From the NCBI GenBank assembly GCA_963721065.1, contig CAVRHO010000001.1:868001-932000 (forward strand): a stretch of 64,000 bases of DNA, given 5' to 3'. The position numbers and the translations under genes were made by a program. The stretch's first letter is position 1. Every line of letters begins with the position of its first letter. Under the pieces are notes generated by a model. The model was not told where the DNA came from and did not search any database. It was given only the letters and a program-made list of their open reading frames with translations. Positions 1-7,756 of the stretch are shown piece by piece. The stretch comes from CAWBLP01 sp963721065 (lineage in GTDB: Bacteria > Pseudomonadota > Alphaproteobacteria > Acetobacterales > Acetobacteraceae).

Positions 1-529
1 AGCGCCGGCGGGCCATGTCGGTGTCCACCCAGCCGGGGCACAGCGCGTTCACCGTGATGCCGCGCGGCGCCAGGGCCAGCGCCAGGGCGCGGGTCAGGCC
101 GACCACACCGTGCTTGGCGGCGCAATAGGCGGTCTGGTCCGGCACGCCGCGCAGGCCCAGCACCGAGGCGATGTTGACGATCCGCCCGCTGCCGTCCGGC
201 AGCAGCGGCAACGCTGCCTTGCAGCAGTGCCATGTGCCGTGAAGGTTGCTGCCGATGATGGCGTGCCACAGCGCGTCGTCGCCCTCCAGGGCGTTGGCCC
301 CGGCCAGGCCGGCGTTGTTCACCAGCACGTCCACGCGTTGCAGCCCGGCGAACAAGGCGGTCACGGCGGCCGGGTCGGCCACGTCGCAGCGGCGGAACTC
401 GAATGCGCAGGCGGCGGGGGGCGTGCGGGCGGCGACGATCACCCGGAAGTCCGCGGCGGCGAGACGGGTGGCGATCGCCTGCCCGATGCCGCGGGTGCCG
501 CCGGTCACGATGGCGGTGCGGCGGGTCAT
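1..529 (-). CDS. SDR family oxidoreductase, C-terminus outside window
   Basis: NAD(P)-dependent short-chain dehydrogenase/reductase, a cytoplasmic Rossmann-fold enzyme; substrate unknown. Reading the minus strand from the ATG at 529, the protein shows the cofactor motif TGGTRGIG at residues 9-16, the structural NNAG motif, the IVNIAS strand and the catalytic YxxxK (YCAAK). The frame stays open to base 1 at the WVDTDMARR stretch that follows the NALCPGW loop, so roughly the last quarter (substrate lid and C-terminal helix) is missing. It is read in the same direction as the next SDR gene but separated by a hairpin-containing gap, so a shared operon is uncertain. Confidence 0.85.
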   Translation of the reverse strand, partial: MTRRTAIVTGGTRGIGQAIATRLAAADFRVIVAARTPPAACAFEFRRCDVADPAAVTALFAGLQRVDVLVNNAGLAGANALEGDDALWHAIIGSNLHGTWHCCKAALPLLPDGSGRIVNIASVLGLRGVPDQTAYCAAKHGVVGLTRALALALAPRGITVNALCPGWVDTDMARRR

Positions 530-584
530 GCGGCGGACCGGCCCGCGCCGGCGGAGCGGTGTTGGGCGAGGCCTGAGCGTTCCA

Positions 585-730
585 CGTCGTGACGGGCGAA
601 GGCCCGCCACCCACGACTTCGTCCTGCCGGAGGCATCGGTGCTTGCCTGATTGGTCTTGCTACGGCTGATGGCGGCCGGTGCGTTCCGCATGACAAGGTC
701 GTGGGTGGCGGGCCTTCGCCCGCCACGACG
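585..730. repeat. 33-bp inverted repeat pair around an 80-bp core
   Basis: The gap 530-863 holds no convincing gene. It carries two 33-bp arms, 585-617 and 698-730, that are reverse complements with a single mismatch. Each arm also contains its own short palindrome (GGGCGAAGGCCCG type). The layout resembles a BIME/REPIN pair. A related but diverged arrangement lies at 38657-38743. Function unknown; it could form a long cruciform or a transcript-end hairpin. Confidence 0.7.
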
Positions 731-863
731 GGGTAGTCGCTGCCTCCGTCCGCCGCGGCATGAAACGCCCCACCTCGGCCCACCACGACGTGGTGCGCAT
801 CACCGTCGCCCACGACGACCCCAAGCGCGCCACCCCCACCGGCGGTGCCCGCCCTGCGGCCCC

Positions 864-1598
864 TCACGCGGCGGTGGTCCCGCCGTCCACCGGCAGCACC
901 ACGCCGGTGATGAAGGACGCGGCGTCGGAGGCCAGGAACGCCACCACGGCGGAGATCTCCTCCGGGCGGGCGAAGCGGTCCAGCGGCACGTCGGCGCGGT
1001 AGGTGTCCACCGAGGAACTGGGGAAGCGGTCCGGATACCGCGCCGCCAGCTCGCCGATCACCGCGGCCAGCATCGGTGTGTCCGTGGAGCCGGGCGCGAT
1101 GCAGTTCACCCGCACCCCGCTGGTGGCCCAGTCCAGCGCCGCGCTGCGCGACAACTGCGCCAGCGCCGCCTTGCTGGCGCCGTAGGCCGCGCTCAGCTTC
1201 TTGCCGATCAGCGCCTGGTCGGAGGCGATGTTGACGATTGCCCCGTGCCGCCGCGCCAGCATGCCCGGCAGCACCGCGCGCATCATGGCGTAGGCGCCCA
1301 GGAAGTTGACGCGGAACACCCGCTCGACCTCTTCCAGCGGCGTGTCCAGCACGCTGCCCAGCACGGTGATGCCGGCGGCATTCACCAGGATGTCGATCGG
1401 GCCGTGCCGTTCCACCACCGCGGCAGCGCGGGCGTCCAGCGTCGCGGTATCCGACAGGTCGAACGCGGGCAGGTCCAGGCCGACCACCATCGCGCCGTCG
1501 GCTTCCAGCGTGGCGGCGATCGCCGCGCCGATGCCGCCCTTGTGCCCCGTGACGATCGCCCGCCGGCCGGCCAACCCGTAGCTAATCGTTTCTGCCAT
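864..1598 (-). CDS. SDR family oxidoreductase
   Basis: A 244-residue classical short-chain dehydrogenase. The cofactor motif TGHKGGIG is at residues 17-24, NAAG and YGASK are present in the expected order, and the protein ends in the typical PVDGG tail of SDRs. The ATG at 1598 is preferred over an upstream in-frame ATG (1652) because GGAGGCAAG sits directly in front of it and the upstream extension is not SDR-like. It is divergent from the ABC binding protein at 1670 with only about 70 bases between them, so both may share a promoter region and a substrate pathway. Substrate cannot be told. Confidence 0.88.
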   Translation of the reverse strand: MAETISYGLAGRRAIVTGHKGGIGAAIAATLEADGAMVVGLDLPAFDLSDTATLDARAAAVVERHGPIDILVNAAGITVLGSVLDTPLEEVERVFRVNFLGAYAMMRAVLPGMLARRHGAIVNIASDQALIGKKLSAAYGASKAALAQLSRSAALDWATSGVRVNCIAPGSTDTPMLAAVIGELAARYPDRFPSSSVDTYRADVPLDRFARPEEISAVVAFLASDAASFITGVVLPVDGGTTAA

Positions 1599-1669
1599 CT
1601 TGCCTCCGGATGCAGGGTTGGCATTGTGGGGCAGCCGGCCGGGAAAGGCCATGGAAGGGGGAGTCCATC

Positions 1670-2668
1670 ATGTACCGACGCACCGCGCTGGCCGGGATGG
1701 CCACGCTGGCACTGCCGTTCGCCGCCCGCGCCGCCGCCCGCGACCACATCAGCTTCGGGCTGGACTGGAAGGCCGAGGCGGAATACGGCGGCTACTACCA
1801 GGCGGCGGCGACCGGCATCTATGCGAAGCACGGGCTGGACGTGACGATCCGCCAGGGCGGGCCGCAGGTGAACCACACCCAGTTGCTGCTGGCCGGGCGG
1901 CTGGACTTCAACATCTGCTCCAACTCCTTCCTGGCGCTGAACTTCGTGAAGGAGCACATCCCGTTCCGCACCGTGGCGGCGATGTTCCAGAAGGACCCCT
2001 CGGTGCTGATCGCGCATCCCGGCCAGGGGAACGACAGCTTCGCCGAGCTGAAGGGGAAGCCGATCATGATCAGCTCGGATACGCGGATCGGGTGGTGGAA
2101 CTTCCTGAAGGCGAAATACGGCTACACCGACGCGCAGATCCGCCCGTACACCTTCAACCTGGCGCCGTTCCTGGCCAACAAGAAGGCGATCCAGCAGGGG
2201 TTCCTGGGCTCCGAGCCGTTTTCCATCAGGAAGGCGACCGGCATCGATCCGGTGGTGATGCTGGTGGCCGATGCCGGGTTCAAGGGCTATGCCAGCCTGA
2301 TCGCCACCTCCGACAAGAACATCGAGGAGAAGCCGGACCTGGTGCAGCGCTTCGTCAACGGCTCGATCGAGGGCTGGTATTCCTATCTGTATGGCGACCC
2401 GGAACCCGCCAACAGAATGATCCTGAAGGCCAATCCGGAGATGACGGCGGACCTGATCGCCTATGGCCGGCATTCCATGATCCGGCACGGCATCCTGGAT
2501 TCCGGCGCCGCCGAGAAGCTGGGCATCGGCGCCATGACCAGGGAGCGCTGGGATGCGTTCTACCAGTCGGTGCTGGAGGAGGGGCTTTATCCCAAGGGCA
2601 TGGATGTCAGCCGCGCCTACACGCTGAAATTCGTGGACCAGAAGGTCGGGATGGGGATGAAGAAATGA
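1670..2668 (+). CDS. NMT1/THI5-like ABC transporter substrate-binding protein
   Basis: Periplasmic solute-binding protein of the NMT1/THI5/SsuA type, 332 residues. It begins with a secretion signal (basic MYRR, hydrophobic stretch, AARAAA cleavage region near residue 20) and continues with the family start 'ISFGLDWKAEAEYGGYYQA', which in pyrimidine-precursor and related binding proteins contacts the ligand. The start is set by GGAAGGGGGAG just upstream of the ATG. The ABC ATPase gene follows after 10 bases. Members bind thiamine precursors, sulfonates, nitrate/taurine or riboflavin, so the ligand cannot be named from sequence. No permease gene follows. Confidence 0.85.
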   Translation: MYRRTALAGMATLALPFAARAAARDHISFGLDWKAEAEYGGYYQAAATGIYAKHGLDVTIRQGGPQVNHTQLLLAGRLDFNICSNSFLALNFVKEHIPFRTVAAMFQKDPSVLIAHPGQGNDSFAELKGKPIMISSDTRIGWWNFLKAKYGYTDAQIRPYTFNLAPFLANKKAIQQGFLGSEPFSIRKATGIDPVVMLVADAGFKGYASLIATSDKNIEEKPDLVQRFVNGSIEGWYSYLYGDPEPANRMILKANPEMTADLIAYGRHSMIRHGILDSGAAEKLGIGAMTRERWDAFYQSVLEEGLYPKGMDVSRAYTLKFVDQKVGMGMKK

Positions 2669-2678
2669 CCGCAGCCCG

Positions 2679-3416
2679 GTGCTGACCATCCAGGGGGTCA
2701 ACCGGCGTTTCCCGACCGGCGTCGAGGCTTTGCGCGACGTCTCGCTGCGCCTGGAAACCGGCGATTTCGTCGCGCTGCTGGGCCCCTCGGGCTGTGGCAA
2801 GTCGACTCTGCTGCGGCTGATCGCGGGGCTGGACCGGCCGAATTCCGGGGCGCTGGCCTGGGACGCCGGCCATGCGCCGACGCCGGGCGAGGTCGGGTTC
2901 GTGTTCCAGGAGGCCACGCTGCTGCCCTGGGCCACCGCCGAGGACAACGTGTTCCTGCCGCTGCGCCTGCGCGGGGCCAGCCGCCAGCGGGTGATGCCGG
3001 AGGTGCACGCGGCCCTGGCCGGCGTCGGCCTGGCCGGGTTCGAGAAGGCCCGGCCGCGGGAGTTGTCCGGCGGCATGCGGATGCGCGTGTCGATCGCGCG
3101 TGCCCTGGTGACGCGGCCGCGCCTGCTGCTGATGGACGAGCCGTTCGCCGCGCTGGACGAGTTCACCCGCCACCGGCTGCAGGCCGACCTGATCGCGCTG
3201 TGGCAGACGATGCGTTGCACCGTGGTGTTCGTGACGCACTCGATCTACGAGGCGGCGTTCCTGGCGCGGCGCATCGTGCTGATGACTCCGCGGCCGGGGC
3301 GGGTCGAGCGGGAGATGGCCTCCTCGCTGGAACCGGGACCGCAGACCCGGCTGGATCCGGCCTATGCCGCGCTGGTTGCGTCGATTTCCCGGGCGATGGA
3401 GCAGGCCCTGGGGTAA
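2679..3416 (+). CDS. ABC transporter ATP-binding protein (nitrate/sulfonate/taurine type)
   Basis: A 245-residue nucleotide-binding subunit that would energise import with the preceding binding protein. Visible motifs are Walker A GPSGCGKST (residues 35-43), the Q-loop (VFQE), the signature LSGGMRMR, Walker B LLLMDEPFAALD and the H-loop VTHS. The only possible start is the GTG at 2679, because an in-frame stop lies at 2658; an ATG at 2665 is in another frame and closes after six codons. The C-terminal extension is short, as in TauB/SsuB proteins. The cognate membrane subunit is absent downstream. Confidence 0.88.
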   Translation: MLTIQGVNRRFPTGVEALRDVSLRLETGDFVALLGPSGCGKSTLLRLIAGLDRPNSGALAWDAGHAPTPGEVGFVFQEATLLPWATAEDNVFLPLRLRGASRQRVMPEVHAALAGVGLAGFEKARPRELSGGMRMRVSIARALVTRPRLLLMDEPFAALDEFTRHRLQADLIALWQTMRCTVVFVTHSIYEAAFLARRIVLMTPRPGRVEREMASSLEPGPQTRLDPAYAALVASISRAMEQALG

Positions 3417-3515
3417 GCATTCGATTGTATGCGAAACGATCGGCTTCTGGACTGGTGCCGCGATTGACGACGCCACACGTGCACAGGCGAAGCGGCGGGG
3501 ACAATTGGATTGTGC

Positions 3516-3546
3516 TTGACAAGCCTGGGGCAAAAGTGCCTGGATA
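3516..3546 (+). promoter_or_regulatory. possible sigma-70 type promoter
   Basis: A perfect TTGACA stands at 3516-3521, and TGGATA follows at 3541-3546 with a 19-base spacer, longer than ideal. It precedes the short ORF at 3584 and the terminator at 3707. The -10 match is weak, so this is only a candidate. Confidence 0.3.
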
Positions 3547-3583
3547 GTGTCGTCGCAACAGGCGCAGGAGGGTGCAGCACAGC

Positions 3584-3658
3584 ATGACCACTCCACCTGG
3601 GTTTCCCGGGGTCGCCGACCCGCTTGGCATTGGCGACAGTCCCCGCAAGTCCAAGTAG
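3584..3658 (+). CDS. possible 24-residue peptide in a terminated leader
   Basis: A small ORF starting ATG-ACC-ACT and ending SPRKSK-stop, preceded by GGAGGG about 12 bases upstream. It sits between a possible promoter (3516) and a strong hairpin-T-tract terminator (3707-3750), so it could be the only product of a short transcript or an attenuating leader for the hydroxylase gene at 3947. It is rich in Pro and Gly with a basic tail and has no hydrophobic segment. No homologue is recognised, and chance occurrence is possible. Confidence 0.35.
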   Translation: MTTPPGFPGVADPLGIGDSPRKSK

Positions 3659-3706
3659 TCATCCGGTCATCAGGACCGGACGCGAAGGCTGCATGCCTCG
3701 CAATGC

Positions 3707-3750
3707 GACCCCCGTTTGCCGCGGACATGCGCACGGGGGTCTTTGCTTTT
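3707..3750 (+). terminator. Rho-independent terminator
   Basis: Perfect 9-bp stem GACCCCCGT (3707-3715) with ACGGGGGTC (3733-3741), a 17-base loop, then TTTGCTTTT. This is the clearest intrinsic terminator in the window. It lies between the 24-codon ORF and the hydroxylase gene. Confidence 0.8.
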
Positions 3751-3760
3751 CAGTGCCATG

Positions 3761-3840
3761 ATTGCCGGAAACGGGGATTGCCGGAAACGGGGATTGCCGG
3801 AAACGGGGATTGCCGGAAACGGGGATTGCCGGAAACGGGG
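3761..3840. repeat. tandem array, 16 bp x 5
   Basis: Five exact copies of ATTGCCGGAAACGGGG directly after the terminator T-tract and 107 bases before the hydroxylase start. Because 16 is not a multiple of three, each copy shifts frame, so it is not coding. Copy number would be expected to vary by slippage. Confidence 0.95.
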
Positions 3841-3946
3841 GCGGAAGCCCGGCGCGCTGCCGTGGCATTCCTGCCGGAGGGTACGGGTTGGTTGCCTGGA
3901 CGCGCGCGTTCTGGTCTGCTGGCGTTCTGGCTTGGGAGGACCGTCG

Positions 3947-4735
3947 ATGGACACAGTCAAGATGTCGCAGCGCCAGGCGGCGTTTCGCGCCGACTTCCGG
4001 ACCCGCATCGCGCGCGCTTATTCCGGCTGGGCGCATGTCGCGCTGATCTACGCGCTGGGCTTCGCCGCGATCTGGTACTGTGTCCGCCAGGTCTCCCACC
4101 CGGCGTGGTACGAATTCCTGGTGATCCCCGTCGCGTTCTGCATCTCGAACGTATTCGAGTGGTGGATCCACCGCTACGTGATGCACCGTCCGGTGAAGGG
4201 ATTCATGGGCATCTACAAGCGGCACACGCTGGCGCACCACCAGTTCTTCACGCATATCGAACCGACCTTCGACAACAGCCGCGATTTCCGCATCGTGTTC
4301 TTCCCGCCCTATGCGCTGGTCGCGTTCATGGCGCTGTCCATCCCGCCGGCCGCGGTGCTGGGGCTGGTGGGGCTGGCGAATGCCGGATGGCTGCTGCTGA
4401 TCACCAACGTGGCGCTGTACCTGAACTACGAGCTGTTCCACTATTGCTGCCATGTGAAGGACGACCGTCTGGTGCGGCACATTCCGCTGGTGAACTCGAT
4501 CCGCCGGCATCACATCGCCCACCACAACACGGCGCTGATGATGGAGCGCAACTTCAACCTGACCTACCCGGTCGCCGACTGGTTCTTCGGCACGTCCGAC
4601 CTGGCGTGCGGGCTGCTGAAGCACGTGTTCAACGGGTATGATACGCGGTGCGTCCGGCGCGACCTGAAGCGGGTGCGCAACAGCAGCGACGATGTGCGGG
4701 CCGGCCGGGTGCAGCAGCAGGTGGCGGCGGAATGA
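3947..4735 (+). CDS. Fatty acid hydroxylase/sterol desaturase family membrane protein
   Basis: Integral membrane di-iron enzyme of the fatty acid hydroxylase superfamily, 262 residues, which hydroxylates or desaturates a lipid substrate. The histidine clusters are visible: HRYVMHR, HTLAHH, a later H (ELFHYCCH), and RRHHIAHH, in the usual order between four or so hydrophobic segments. GGGAGGA seven bases before the ATG at 3947 fixes the start; the frame is open further upstream only because it runs through the tandem array. A small membrane protein gene overlaps its stop by four bases, suggesting translational coupling. Which lipid it acts on is unknown. Confidence 0.85.
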   Translation: MDTVKMSQRQAAFRADFRTRIARAYSGWAHVALIYALGFAAIWYCVRQVSHPAWYEFLVIPVAFCISNVFEWWIHRYVMHRPVKGFMGIYKRHTLAHHQFFTHIEPTFDNSRDFRIVFFPPYALVAFMALSIPPAAVLGLVGLANAGWLLLITNVALYLNYELFHYCCHVKDDRLVRHIPLVNSIRRHHIAHHNTALMMERNFNLTYPVADWFFGTSDLACGLLKHVFNGYDTRCVRRDLKRVRNSSDDVRAGRVQQQVAAE

Positions 4736-4917
4736 GCGCGCAGCGGATCAAGCCGAACAAGGCCAGCCTGATCGGCGGCATTGCAGTGGCGGTCGCGGTG
4801 CTGGTGCTGTGGAGCCTGATCGCTCACGAACTGGCCGCAGCCAGCGCGCCGGTGCTGCTGGCGGGCGTCCTGGTGGCGCTCGGCGTCGGGACGTGGATAC
4901 GGGTGGCGGATCTGTAG
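4732..4917 (+). CDS. small two-helix membrane protein
   Basis: A 61-residue protein whose ATG overlaps the stop of the hydroxylase gene (ATGA), so the two are probably co-translated. A basic N-terminus (MSAQRIKPNK) is followed by two hydrophobic segments, about residues 13-31 and 38-55, ending in a short polar tail. No domain is recognised. The tight coupling suggests a role as partner or stabiliser of the di-iron hydroxylase, but that is inference from position only. Confidence 0.65.
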   Translation: MSAQRIKPNKASLIGGIAVAVAVLVLWSLIAHELAAASAPVLLAGVLVALGVGTWIRVADL

Positions 4918-4980
4918 GCGACGCACTCGCGTGGCGGCGGGCTGCGGGGAACAAACCGCGCCCGTCTGCGTTCCGGATGC

Positions 4981-5208
4981 ATGAGCACGGACCAGAAAAG
5001 CGCGGATGCCGCGCATCCCAGCAATGTCGAGAAGCAGCCGGACGACTGGACCACCGGCGACGAGAGCATGACCGGCGCGCAGGCGTCCTACCTGAAGACG
5101 CTGTGCGAGGAGGCGGGAGAGCCGTTCGACCCCGGGCTGAGCAAGGCCGATGCGTCGAAGCGGATCGACGCCTTGCAGGCGAAGACCGGGCGCGGGCGGG
5201 ACCACTGA
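4981..5208 (+). CDS. DUF3072 domain protein
   Basis: A 75-residue soluble protein. The C-terminal two thirds reads MTGAQASYLKTLCEEAGEP followed by a KADASKRIDALQ helix, the pattern of the DUF3072 family of small proteins of unknown function. The N-terminal 25 residues are polar and probably disordered. It ends in a basic tail (TGRGRDH). There is no strong ribosome site before the ATG, so the exact start is less certain. It stands alone between the small membrane protein and a convergent cupin gene. Confidence 0.75.
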   Translation: MSTDQKSADAAHPSNVEKQPDDWTTGDESMTGAQASYLKTLCEEAGEPFDPGLSKADASKRIDALQAKTGRGRDH

Positions 5209-5272
5209 TACCCGGGCCAGTTCGGGCACCGGCCCGAACACCGGCCGGACCGGCACGTCTCCGGACCGGGGG

Positions 5273-5328
5273 CCGGAGAAGCCGTCCGGCCGGCGGATCT
5301 GGTTCCGGAGAAGCCGCCCGGCCGGCGG
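5273..5328. repeat. 24-bp direct repeat pair
   Basis: CCGGAGAAGCCG-(T/C)-CCGGCCGGCGG occurs at 5273-5296 and 5305-5328 with one difference, in the gap between the convergent DUF3072 and cupin genes. Both copies contain a short CCGGCCGG palindrome. Confidence 0.7.
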
Positions 5329-5346
5329 TGCGGCGTGCGCCGACAG

Positions 5347-5757
5347 CTACGACCCGGGCTTGTCCTGGGTGAAGAACTTCTGCCCGGCGGCGAAATGGTT
5401 GGGCTTCATGAACACGCCCAGGATCACCGCACCGTTCGGCGCCACCGCCTCATGCGTGTTGCCCGCCGGGCGCCAGACGAAATTGCCCGCGGTGCACACG
5501 CCTTCTTCGTCCTGCAGGCTGCCTTCCAGCACGTAGGTCATCTCGACGCCGGTATGCTCGTGCAGCGGCACCACCGCGCCCGGCGCCAGCTTGAACAGGA
5601 TGGCGGCCATGCCGCCGTCGTCCGAATACATGATCTTGTGCTGAATGCCGGGGAACTTCGACGTCTCCCACGGCGCGTTCACCACATCGACATACACCGA
5701 TGGCGGCGAGGGCTGGTTCGACAGCAGGCGCCTGGTCACGGCTGCGGCTTCCGACAT
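5347..5757 (-). CDS. cupin domain protein
   Basis: A 136-residue single-domain cupin. The first metal-binding motif is visible as PLHEHTGVEMTYVLEG (two His and a Glu), and the second region as NFVWRPAGNTHEAVAP with its single His. Such proteins bind Fe, Mn or Zn and act as small dioxygenases, isomerases or anti-sigma sensors of the ChrR type. The ATG at 5757 has CGGGAGGAG upstream and is preferred to an upstream in-frame ATG at 5793. It is divergent from the KDPG aldolase gene with about 107 bases between, which hints at a sugar-acid connection without proving it. Confidence 0.8.
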   Translation of the reverse strand: MSEAAAVTRRLLSNQPSPPSVYVDVVNAPWETSKFPGIQHKIMYSDDGGMAAILFKLAPGAVVPLHEHTGVEMTYVLEGSLQDEEGVCTAGNFVWRPAGNTHEAVAPNGAVILGVFMKPNHFAAGQKFFTQDKPGS

Positions 5758-5864
5758 GGCCGGTCTCCTCCCGGGGGTTTTCCGTCCCGACATCGCGCCC
5801 GATCCGGGCTTGCGCTGTCAAGCCGAAGGCGGTTTTGCTGCCCCGCCAGTCCGGGAGGAGCCCC

Positions 5865-6488
5865 ATGCCGCAATCGCTGATCGACCGCTTCCGTGCCGCG
5901 CGCGTGGTGCCGGTGATCCGCACCAAAGCCACGCAGCATGCCGCCACCGCCGTGGACTGGCTGCGTGAGGCGGGCCTGCGCATCTTCGAGATCACCATGA
6001 CCGTGCCGGATGCCCCCGCGCTGATCCGCGACCTGGCCGCCGATCCGGACCTGCTGGTGGGCGCCGGCACCGTGCCCGACCGCGCCACCGCCGAGGCCTG
6101 CCTGGAAGCCGGCGCACGCTTCATCGTGGCGCCCTGGGTGGACGCCGCCCTCGCTCCGCCCTGCCAGGCCGCCGGCGCCGCCCTGATGCTGGGCGCGCTG
6201 ACGCCCAACGAGGTGCGGGCCGCGCAGGCCGCCGGGGCCGATGTGGTGAAGATCTTTCCCGCCTCCTCGGTCGGCGGGCCGGCCCATATCCGCGCCCTGC
6301 GCAGCGTGTTCCCGGACGTGCCGTTCTGTCCGACCGGCGGCGTGGAGCCCGGCAACGTGGCCGCGTACCTCACCGCCGGCGCGGCCTTCGTCGGTATCGG
6401 CGGCGCCATGGTGGACGAGACGCGCATCGCAGCCGGCGACCGCGCCGCGATCCAGGATGCCGCGCGGCAGGTCCTGGCGCTGACGTGA
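5865..6488 (+). CDS. eda: 2-dehydro-3-deoxyphosphogluconate (KDPG) aldolase family
   Basis: Class I aldolase of the Entner-Doudoroff type that splits KDPG, or a related 2-keto-3-deoxy-sugar-acid phosphate, to pyruvate and an aldehyde. 207 residues, close to the usual length. The phosphate/substrate arginine is in VPVIRT, the acid/base Glu in FEITM, GAGTV is present, and the Schiff-base Lys lies in ADVVKIFPAS. GGGAGGAG precedes the ATG at 5865. The KDG-type kinase gene lies 1.3 kb downstream on the same strand. The two enzymes would convert 2-keto-3-deoxygluconate to pyruvate and glyceraldehyde-3-phosphate, though an outer-membrane protein gene is inserted between them. Confidence 0.9.
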   Translation: MPQSLIDRFRAARVVPVIRTKATQHAATAVDWLREAGLRIFEITMTVPDAPALIRDLAADPDLLVGAGTVPDRATAEACLEAGARFIVAPWVDAALAPPCQAAGAALMLGALTPNEVRAAQAAGADVVKIFPASSVGGPAHIRALRSVFPDVPFCPTGGVEPGNVAAYLTAGAAFVGIGGAMVDETRIAAGDRAAIQDAARQVLALT

Positions 6489-6645
6489 CAGGCGGCCGCT
6501 GCGGCGTGGCTGTCCTGGGACGCCAATCCGCCCGGCCCGCCTGCGCACACAAGCGATCAAAGACGCCACCTCACGCATTTACGTTCTGAACGCGCAGTCA
6601 CCGACGCCTCTTTCGGTTGAGCCGAAAGCCGGACGGGACTTGCAT

Positions 6646-7659
6646 ATGACACTGCGTAAAATCGGGGCACGCGTCGGATTTGGTTGCCTGGTTGCAATCG
6701 GTCTGCTGCCGCCATGCGGCGCCCTTGCCCGACCGCCGGCGCAACCGGCCGCCGATTCATCGCACATCCTGACCGTGCAACTGGAAGACGACGTGCTCGG
6801 CGGCACCGATCGCTACTATACGTCGGGCGAACGGATCGGCCTGACCATGCCCACCGGGCAGGTGCCGGACGCGATCGCCCGGCTCGGGCACGCAGTGTTC
6901 GGGCCGGGACAGCAGCGGATCGAGTACGGGCTGTCGCAGTTGCTGTTCACGCCGCGCAACACCCAGCTTTCGCCACCCGATCCGTACGACCGGCCGTATG
7001 CCGCGCTGCTGCTGGGCGATATGTCGCTGATCCAGGACACCGCCCGCACGCGCACGATACTGACCGCGCAACTGGGCATGATCGGACCGGCGGCGCTGGG
7101 GCGGCAGGCGCAGAATACCACGCACCGCGTGCTCAACGACCGCCCGGCACGCGGCTGGGCCTATCAGTTGCCCAATCAACCCGTCATTCAGTTCTACGCC
7201 CAGCGGATCTGGCGCGTGCCCGTGGTCGATGTCGGGCCGTTCCAGACCGACCTGCTGCCCGCGTTGGAGGCAGGCGTCGGTACCTGGCGGGACTATGCCC
7301 TCGGCGGGGTTCAGCTACGCTTCGGCCAGGGCCTGAACAGCGATTTCGGCGTGCCGCGCATCCGTCCCGGCCTGAACGGCGGCGACGCCTATCACGCCAC
7401 GCGACCGTTCGCCTGGTACCTGTTCGTCGGCGGAGACCTTCAGGCCGTGGCCTTCGACGAAACCATCAGCGGCGAGCCGTTCAGCGCCTCCCGCCATGTC
7501 ACGCTGAACCCCACCGTCGGCGAATTCCAGTTCGGTGCAACTGTCATGGCAGGCGGCGCTCGGCTGACCTTCGCCGACATTCTGCAGACCCACGAATTTC
7601 GCAACCAGCAAGGCGGGCTGTTCCAGTTCGCCTCGGTATCGCTCTCCGTCCGGTTCTGA
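6646..7659 (+). CDS. LpxR-like lipid A deacylase (DUF2219) outer-membrane protein
   Basis: A 337-residue predicted outer-membrane beta-barrel. A signal peptide (basic start, GFGCLVAIGLLPPCGALA) is followed by the family core DDVLGGTDRYYTSGERIG, the THRVLNDRPARGWAYQL stretch that carries the conserved His, and a terminal aromatic strand ending SVSLSVRF. LpxR removes the 3'-acyloxyacyl group from lipid A. Many relatives read END in the first motif where this one reads EDD, so activity is not assured. The ATG at 6646 is preferred over a TTG six bases upstream. It sits between two sugar-acid genes without an obvious link. Confidence 0.75.
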   Translation: MTLRKIGARVGFGCLVAIGLLPPCGALARPPAQPAADSSHILTVQLEDDVLGGTDRYYTSGERIGLTMPTGQVPDAIARLGHAVFGPGQQRIEYGLSQLLFTPRNTQLSPPDPYDRPYAALLLGDMSLIQDTARTRTILTAQLGMIGPAALGRQAQNTTHRVLNDRPARGWAYQLPNQPVIQFYAQRIWRVPVVDVGPFQTDLLPALEAGVGTWRDYALGGVQLRFGQGLNSDFGVPRIRPGLNGGDAYHATRPFAWYLFVGGDLQAVAFDETISGEPFSASRHVTLNPTVGEFQFGATVMAGGARLTFADILQTHEFRNQQGGLFQFASVSLSVRF

Positions 7660-7756
7660 ACCGGACTGCCGGTGCGGTGCGCAGGCATGCCGCCGCGCAT
7701 TTGGAGCCCGTTGCGTTTGCATGTAGTTTTCGCGGCCTGTGGCCGGGGATAACGCG

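Noticed and set aside
1382..3220. 612-codon minus-strand frame across the ABC genes
   Set aside because: Runs opposite to a binding protein and ATPase with clear motifs; composition is typical of an antisense shadow.
3547..4641. 364-codon plus-strand frame over the leader and hydroxylase
   Set aside because: Reads the hydroxylase gene in the wrong frame; no membrane pattern or His motifs.
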